DNA of 50,685 bases from Davidsoniella eucalypti (Eukaryota > Ascomycota > Sordariomycetes > Microascales > Ceratocystidaceae): contig RMBW01000153.1 of the NCBI GenBank assembly GCA_004009845.1, positions 1 through 50,685 of the forward strand. The letters are read 5' to 3'. The notes under the pieces were generated by a model that was not told the DNA's origin, did no database searches, and worked only from the letters and a program-made list of their open reading frames with translations. Numbering within the stretch: the first letter of the stretch is position 1; each line of letters opens with the position of its first letter. This document shows, in pieces, positions 45,560 to 50,685 of this stretch. The position numbers were made by a program, and so were the translations under genes.

Positions 45560-46796
45560 ATAGATTTTGTTGTTGAGGATGAAGGTTGTAGGTTCTGGTG
45601 TCTTTGTTTGTTGTTTTTATTTCTATTTGGAAAGTGAAAAAAAAGGTCACCGACTTTCAAGGTCAAGGTTGTCTTGTTGGTACATTAAAGGATCATGGAG
45701 GCTTAGTATATTGCTTTCGGTATTGAAGCATAGTCAGCAGACTGCAATTCAGAAGCTTAGTTTAGATATCCTTGATTTCAGTCAAATACTACCTTTCGAT
45801 GATTTGAAACTCCACTCTTCGTCATGACGCTATACTTAAGTAGAGCTGACCATCAGATCATCTCAGATAGGAAACATTTCAAAGTCAAGTACCCCCATGA
45901 CGAACCTTGTGGTGGTGCCTGTGAGGGGCCAGCAAACTTAAGAGCAAAAGACTAAAATCGGAAGAAGACCGCCAAGAGCAAAGACCTGATTCAATGGAGT
46001 ACTAAAGGAAGCGGTAGAAGAGAAGAGAAGAGGGATGAGACCCAAGGGCATACGACTACAGCTACAGGTACAACTATGTTACAGTAGAGAAGCGGGTTCC
46101 ATGCAGTCAACATGCAGGGCACACAGAACTGCAGGTGCTATTTATGCAGGATAGTAGAGTTAAATACACTTATGATGTACATACATATACCTAGAAGAGA
46201 TAGAAATAGGAATGTTATTGTCACCGACGACCAAGATATCAAGTCTAACATGCGTCGAGATCGTGAGGATAAGAGAAACGGGACTACACATATCTATAGA
46301 GTCTATGTCCAAGAACGATAGTATTTTGGCATGTGCACGATAAGAGAAAACTATTTTACACCGCCTTTCATATTTGGCACCGCTTCCGAAAAAAAAGAAA
46401 AAGATAACTAAGCCTGGATACATCCCTATTCTGATATTTTGAAGAATATCTTGAAGTTAAATAGACTGACCAACTGAAAAAAACCACCAACTTACACAAA
46501 TTTTCATCAACTTGAAGTTTATCAATCATAGCATTGGGGATCTGAGGGACTTGACTAACAGTATCGAGCAGCTCCTAGAAATATATATATTTGTCTTATA
46601 GGCGGCAAGTAGCGGACTAAAGAGTGAAACTAAGAAGTACTCATTACTCTTTAGCATGGTTAGGGCCCCTTAATCGTGAGGTACAGTTGTGTTGACCTTC
46701 TTACAACACAACATAAACAAGTTCTTCTCTCAAGATGCCCCAAACCTCAACGGTTAGCTGAACCACAGCCTTGTTCTGGTCGCTCTCGCTTGTAAT

Positions 46797-46997
46797 TTGG
46801 CTTGCCATGTTCACATGAAATGTAGGGAAAAGAAACTCTTACAACAGAGGACACTGGCCCGTTTTATTGGCTGGATCGATGCTGCTTTGGCTGATTCTCT
46901 TTTGAGAATCATTGAGCCAGATATCGTTGGGGGCCGTAAGGGTAGATCTAAAAGGGTAGAGTATGTGCCTCGCCTACCGAATTTAGACCTTGATTAG
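46797..46997 (+). pseudogene. Possible coding relic
   Basis: Open frame ending at a TAG at 46995-46997. The part LARFIGWIDAALADSLLRI and the following charged residues look protein-like. The frame has no good ATG at its left end (46797 is TTG) and no upstream exon is evident. No family recognised; could be a transposon fragment or chance. Confidence 0.2.
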
Positions 46998-47431
46998 TTA
47001 ACTGCTTACTTTTTGTTTTTCATAATGAATTTCCCAATTCATGTAATCTTCTTCCAGTAACTATTCTTTTGGATCTAGTTCTTTTTTTGGGCATGATGAA
47101 AGATTGAGTGAGGGGCAGTTTTTCATAACAAAGACGGCAGAAAAAGTAAGGGTACGAGAGCCTAGGAATCGTTTCCTAACTGGGACAAAATAGTTTTCTC
47201 TATCGTGTGCATACCAGATTATATCGTTCCTGGACATAGACTCTAGCTATAAGTACACTCGGAAATATAGCTGTTGAGCATACTGATAATACGTAGCAAG
47301 GATCTGGCTTCTCCTGTATTTGCCCCGCCTTTGTCGTCATTCCAGCAAAGAAACCTTTTCCATTTGTAAGAGACAAAAGAGAGGGGGTTTCTTATGATAG
47401 GGCCCTATGTTACTACTATCGAGTGCCGTTA

Positions 47432-47623
47432 CTACGAAGCAAGTTGACAGTACCAAAAAAGCAGCGGGATCAGCTGAGGAGCCATGGCTTTAAGAGCACG
47501 AAGGTGCTCACGAGATGCAACCATCTCCCGAGCGACCGCCTGTGCTGACCAAAGAGTCGTGTGACGCCGGCTAGATTTGTGAACTTTGGATAGCTTGGCG
47601 ATGAAGGATCGCAGAGAAGATTG
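47432..47623 (-). pseudogene. Possible coding relic, leftward
   Basis: Minus-strand frame of 63 sense codons between a TGA (47626-47624) and a TAG (47434-47432). The product is amphipathic and helix-like (SFIAKLSKVHKSS, WSAQAVAREMVASREHLRAL). It lacks an N-terminal ATG, so it would be a fragment or an internal exon. I cannot name a family. Confidence 0.25.
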
Positions 47624-47756
47624 TCATTTTTCCTTTTCCCTTTCTATCAGGCTTCGAGAGAAGCAAAAACTAGAACGAATAGCGATTGGGATCTTGATAA
47701 GCTTCGAAAAGCTCAAGTCATGAAAAGACGCGGGTGAGAGGCGTAAGGCAAGGATT

Positions 47757-47784
47757 ATTATAGTACTTGGATTATAGTACTTGG
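47757..47784. repeat. 14-bp tandem duplication
   Basis: ATTATAGTACTTGG occurs twice in direct tandem, followed by a truncated, diverged third unit. Confidence 0.9.
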
Positions 47785-48254
47785 ATTACTTAGGTAGGGC
47801 CCGTCCACTTTGTTTGAGCTTCAAAATGCATGGCTCGCCCACCAGAAACGCACTAAACGTTGTTTCTTCCTTTTTTACTCTTCCATCCTCTTTCTATCTG
47901 CTTAAGCTCGACCAACGCCTTGATATATTCTTATATAGCTTTTCAAGTTTCATGATCATTAGTCGCCTTCGAGACTTAAACATACTCTATATCTGAATTC
48001 GTTGCTTGATACCGCCCTAGTATTTTATTCTGCCGTGTTTTGCAAAAGCGGTGAAGGCGCGATCTTCAGACTCGATTGAATATCTGGCCTAGCCAAATAA
48101 ACTACTTGAACTTATACCGAACCACATTTTGGCACCGACCCCACCAAAACATCTCGAACAACGACCGCTCAAGCTGCGCCACTAGCCAGCAAAAGCCGCC
48201 GCCTTTCAAAACTAAACAATTAACTCCCCCTTCGGTCCATACTTCTCGCCTGGT

Positions 48255-49619
48255 ATGAAGATGGTCCCTGCCGGCCTGCGTCTGCATGACCCGGCCATGG
48301 CCTCTATACTGGCCTTTGGCGCTGTGTTAGTAGTGCTTCCAGCGCTATATGCCGGCCTAGCTTCGAGCGTCCAACCACGTCTTCCGACACTCCGCAACAA
48401 GCGAATCTGTCTTTTGATTGCGCACCCCGACGACGAGGCCATGTTCTTTGCGCCGACGGTCCTGGCGCTGACTAAGCCATCGGCCGGCAACCACGTCAAG
48501 ATCCTGTGTCTAAGCTCGGGCGACGCCGAGGGTCTCGGCGAGACCCGCAAGAAGGAGCTGCAGAAGAGTGGTGTCCTGCTGGGTCTACGGGCCGAGAGTG
48601 ATGTGTTGGTGGTGGACAGTCCAGATTTCCAAGACAGCATGACTGCGACCTGGGATAGAAACAAGATTTGCGGGTTCTTAGCACGTCTGTTTGCGGCGCG
48701 TGGGCGAGAAGCTACGGCTAATATTGATGTGATTATCACATTCGACGAACAGGGCATATCGTCGCACCCTAACCACATCTCGCTGTACCACGGCGCGCAG
48801 ACTTTTGTCGGCAAGTTGGCGCGCTTGGCGGGCGCTGATGTGCCGCCGCCTGTAGACTTGTATACCCTCAACACTGTCAGTGTTGCCCGCAAGTACACTG
48901 GCTTCGGTGATGCATTCACTTCGCTCGGCCTTTGGTTTGCTCGTGGCTTTGGGCTCGTTGCTCCACCACCGCCCACTCTTAAAGAGACGGAGGACGATGA
49001 CGAGGAGGATGAGGAGGAGGTTGAGCCGCCTAAGGCACTGCTCTATTTCAGCTCGTTCACGGGCACTAGCCGGGATAATGCTAGCGTCTTTAGAGCACGG
49101 GCTGCCATGACTCGTGCCCACGTTTCTCAGATGCGCTGGTTCCGCTGGGGCTGGATTACGCTGAGCAGATACATGTATCTCAACGAGCTCCGACTGGCTA
49201 ACCTGCCAGTCCCTGCGGAGGGCTACGCCGATGCTGACACGGTATCATCCATGGGCGCGCCTACCGAGCTGGGCGGCAGCGAAGTCGACGCTAGCGCACA
49301 CGATGTCAACGACAAAGAGAAGGTTCTGTCTGCTGAGCGGGAACGCGAACTACGTGCACTCAAGCGTGAAAAGGACAAGTACATGCACGAGCGTGAGCTA
49401 GAGCGTGAACTAGAGAAAGAGCGGGCAAAACAGCGGGCTTTGGCCGAGGAAGAGAAGGATAGAGAACTGAAGCGTCAGTTGGCGGAGAAGGAAGAGGCCG
49501 AGAGAGTGGCTAGAGAGATCTCCGAGACGCCGAGCGAGAGCGTTGGTGAAGCTGGTAGTGGCCCTCATACAGAGAGAAAGCACAAGAAGCACAGCAGCAA
49601 GAAGTCATCGAGGAGGTAG
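48255..49619 (+). CDS. GPI12: GPI12/PIG-L, GlcNAc-PI de-N-acetylase
   Basis: Second enzyme of GPI-anchor synthesis. It removes the acetyl group from N-acetylglucosaminyl-phosphatidylinositol on the cytoplasmic face of the ER. Single exon, 454 residues, ATG 48255 (a later in-frame ATG at 48297 begins the membrane segment and is an alternative). Residues 15-36 form the N-terminal membrane anchor. The zinc-site motif AHPDDE is at 56-61, followed by LCLSSGDAEGLGETRKKEL, and the second metal motif ISSHPNH is at 168-174 (many homologues have Gly where Ser170 is). Acidic insert TEDDDEEDEEEVEPP near 245-260, then the conserved MRWFRWGW block. Residues from about 350 to the end form a highly charged Arg/Glu/Lys/Leu heptad-like helix and a His/Lys/Ser-rich basic tail. 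Family members are usually near 250-330 residues, so this extension is unusual. Confidence 0.94.
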   Translation: MKMVPAGLRLHDPAMASILAFGAVLVVLPALYAGLASSVQPRLPTLRNKRICLLIAHPDDEAMFFAPTVLALTKPSAGNHVKILCLSSGDAEGLGETRKKELQKSGVLLGLRAESDVLVVDSPDFQDSMTATWDRNKICGFLARLFAARGREATANIDVIITFDEQGISSHPNHISLYHGAQTFVGKLARLAGADVPPPVDLYTLNTVSVARKYTGFGDAFTSLGLWFARGFGLVAPPPPTLKETEDDDEEDEEEVEPPKALLYFSSFTGTSRDNASVFRARAAMTRAHVSQMRWFRWGWITLSRYMYLNELRLANLPVPAEGYADADTVSSMGAPTELGGSEVDASAHDVNDKEKVLSAERERELRALKREKDKYMHERELERELEKERAKQRALAEEEKDRELKRQLAEKEEAERVAREISETPSESVGEAGSGPHTERKHKKHSSKKSSRR

Positions 49620-50444
49620 ACAGGACGTTAGTTAACGTGTGTATTTTAAATAGATATATCGTATTATTGTTATCAAGACTTTGTGAATTTAAGCAGAACA
49701 AAGCCGATGTGCCACCATGAGTTCGTAGAGCTGTATGTCAGTTGTTCTAGAAGCTGGCAGCTGTAACGTTTTAGGCAATCTAGATCTTTCTGAGCATGTT
49801 AGTGCAACTAATAGTAGCTCAAAGCAACTACTAATAACAGATGAACACATCTACAACTTAGTAAGCGCCGCTTGAATGCCGGAGATTTATGACGATAGGT
49901 TTTGTTTGTCTAAAGCTAGCAGGCCCCAAAAACAGAAACAAAAAGCTTGGGGTTTCTTTTTCTTTGGAAATCCGGTTGCGTACTATTGCATCACTTTTCG
50001 CTTTATCCAAGTATTTTTATTTTTTTACGATAATCCTCGTGAGTTATTCTTGGGACTTTTCTTTCTTCTCTTTTTTAGATTTGCTCTTTTGCTTTTCTTC
50101 CTCTCGCACTCAGACACGAAAGTTGATTTACCGCTTATCTAGCAAAGTCTGAAGTGAGTTGAAAGGAAGCCTGCCTTTTCGATCGATTTGGCGTCAACCA
50201 TAAATAATAAACCCTGGCTGGAGCTATTTTTCTTGTCTTTTTTGTCTTCTCTGTCTTTTCTGACTTCTTCTTTTTTCCTTTTCGCTTTGGGTTTGGTTAG
50301 TTAGGCTTTCGCTTGTCTTCTTTTAGTTCTCACTAATCTTTTTTTCTTTTTTTTTTCCTTCTCGCTTTCTCCCTTTATATTCCACTTGACCCATGCCTAA
50401 CGTTTCCTTTCCTCCTCTCTAGCTACAATCCTCTCTCTTATGTT
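49620..50444. other. Spacer with pyrimidine-rich leader
   Basis: Left part is the GPI12 3' flank (AT-rich). From about 50220 to 50440 the + strand is strongly C/T-rich, typical of a fungal core promoter and 5' leader just before the ATG at 50445. No gene seen. Confidence 0.6.
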
Positions 50445-50685
50445 ATGGATTCTAGCGATCTAGAAAGTCTTTACGACCCTGATTCCTATAGTGACGCCAG
50501 CGAGAGCGAAAACAGTGACGATAACCGCAGTAACAGTAACGGTTCCACCGACAGCGACAATCACGCCTATCCCTACCAAAATCTCTTAGCCTTAGCTCGC
50601 CACCTCGACAGAGATTCGCCTCGTCTAGAGTGGCCTGTTCTCGACCAGTACGACCTAGACTTTGAGGACGAAGAAGACGCAGACG
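50445..50685 (+). CDS. Acidic Ser/Asp-rich protein, N-terminus only
   Basis: ATG at 50445 begins a frame that stays open to the right edge (80 codons visible). The first ~40 residues are rich in Ser, Asp, Glu and Asn (DPDSYSDASESENSDD). Next come a short helix-like stretch (NLLALARHLDRD) and then another acidic run (DFEDEEDAD). A pyrimidine tract directly upstream supports this as a genuine start. No domain is visible and the function cannot be assigned from this part. Confidence 0.7.
   Translation, partial: MDSSDLESLYDPDSYSDASESENSDDNRSNSNGSTDSDNHAYPYQNLLALARHLDRDSPRLEWPVLDQYDLDFEDEEDAD

Larger units (their letters stand above)
45528..48254. other. 2.7 kb spacer between tRNA-Glu and GPI12
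   Basis: No intact gene. Two stretches look coding-like but broken: a rightward frame ending at 46997 and a leftward frame at 47432-47623. A perfect 14-bp tandem duplication (ATTATAGTACTTGG) is at 47757-47784. The last few hundred bases are probably the GPI12 promoter and leader. Confidence 0.5.

Noticed and set aside
1..50685. CRISPR arrays, prophage or prokaryotic operons
   Set aside because: Eukaryotic introns, tRNA form and gene families throughout; no regularly spaced repeats with unique spacers.

Overview
The window looks like chromosomal DNA of a filamentous ascomycete (Pezizomycotina, probably Sordariomycetes). The evidence is short GT-AG introns (59-104 bp) with CTAAC branch sites, a Chs7-type chitin synthase chaperone, a Clg1-like cyclin, an Elg1-type clamp unloader with a fungal layout, pyrimidine-rich leaders and long UTR-like spacers, and a eukaryotic tRNA-Glu. 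Species cannot be fixed by eye. There are no prokaryotic operons, CRISPR arrays or intact transposon genes.

Layout. 1-176: open leftward reading frame, possibly the 5' end of a gene (weak). 177-9494: 9.3 kb with no convincing gene. 9495-12493 (-): UTP8, a nucleolar t-UTP / small-subunit processome protein. 12494-13291: divergent promoter region. 13292-17766 (+): ELG1, the large subunit of the PCNA-unloading RFC-like complex. 19840-22083 (+): Ser/Arg-rich protein with one hydrophobic segment, unknown function. 23291-25946 (-): Clg1-like (Pho85/Pef1-type) cyclin with Gln-rich tracts, three exons. 25947-42216: about 16.3 kb without a recognisable gene, containing simple repeats, a T34 tract and an AT-rich segment bordered by inverted, telomere-like CCCTAA motifs. 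42217-43294 (+): CHS7, two exons. 43900-45420: degenerate direct repeats and GC-richer unknown DNA, directly upstream of tRNA-Glu(CTC) at 45456-45527. 48255-49619 (+): GPI12, with an unusual charged C-terminal extension. 50445-50685 (+): acidic Ser/Asp-rich N-terminus running off the right edge.

The genes are mostly conserved housekeeping functions: ribosome biogenesis, replication-clamp unloading, a cyclin, ER chaperoning of chitin synthase and GPI-anchor synthesis. CHS7 and GPI12 both act at the ER and feed the cell wall. I do not see a clear novel multi-gene system. The unusual material is the very long gene-free stretches, the telomere-motif-bordered segment at 38416-39661, the repeat cluster beside the tRNA, and lineage-specific low-complexity extensions on otherwise conserved proteins.
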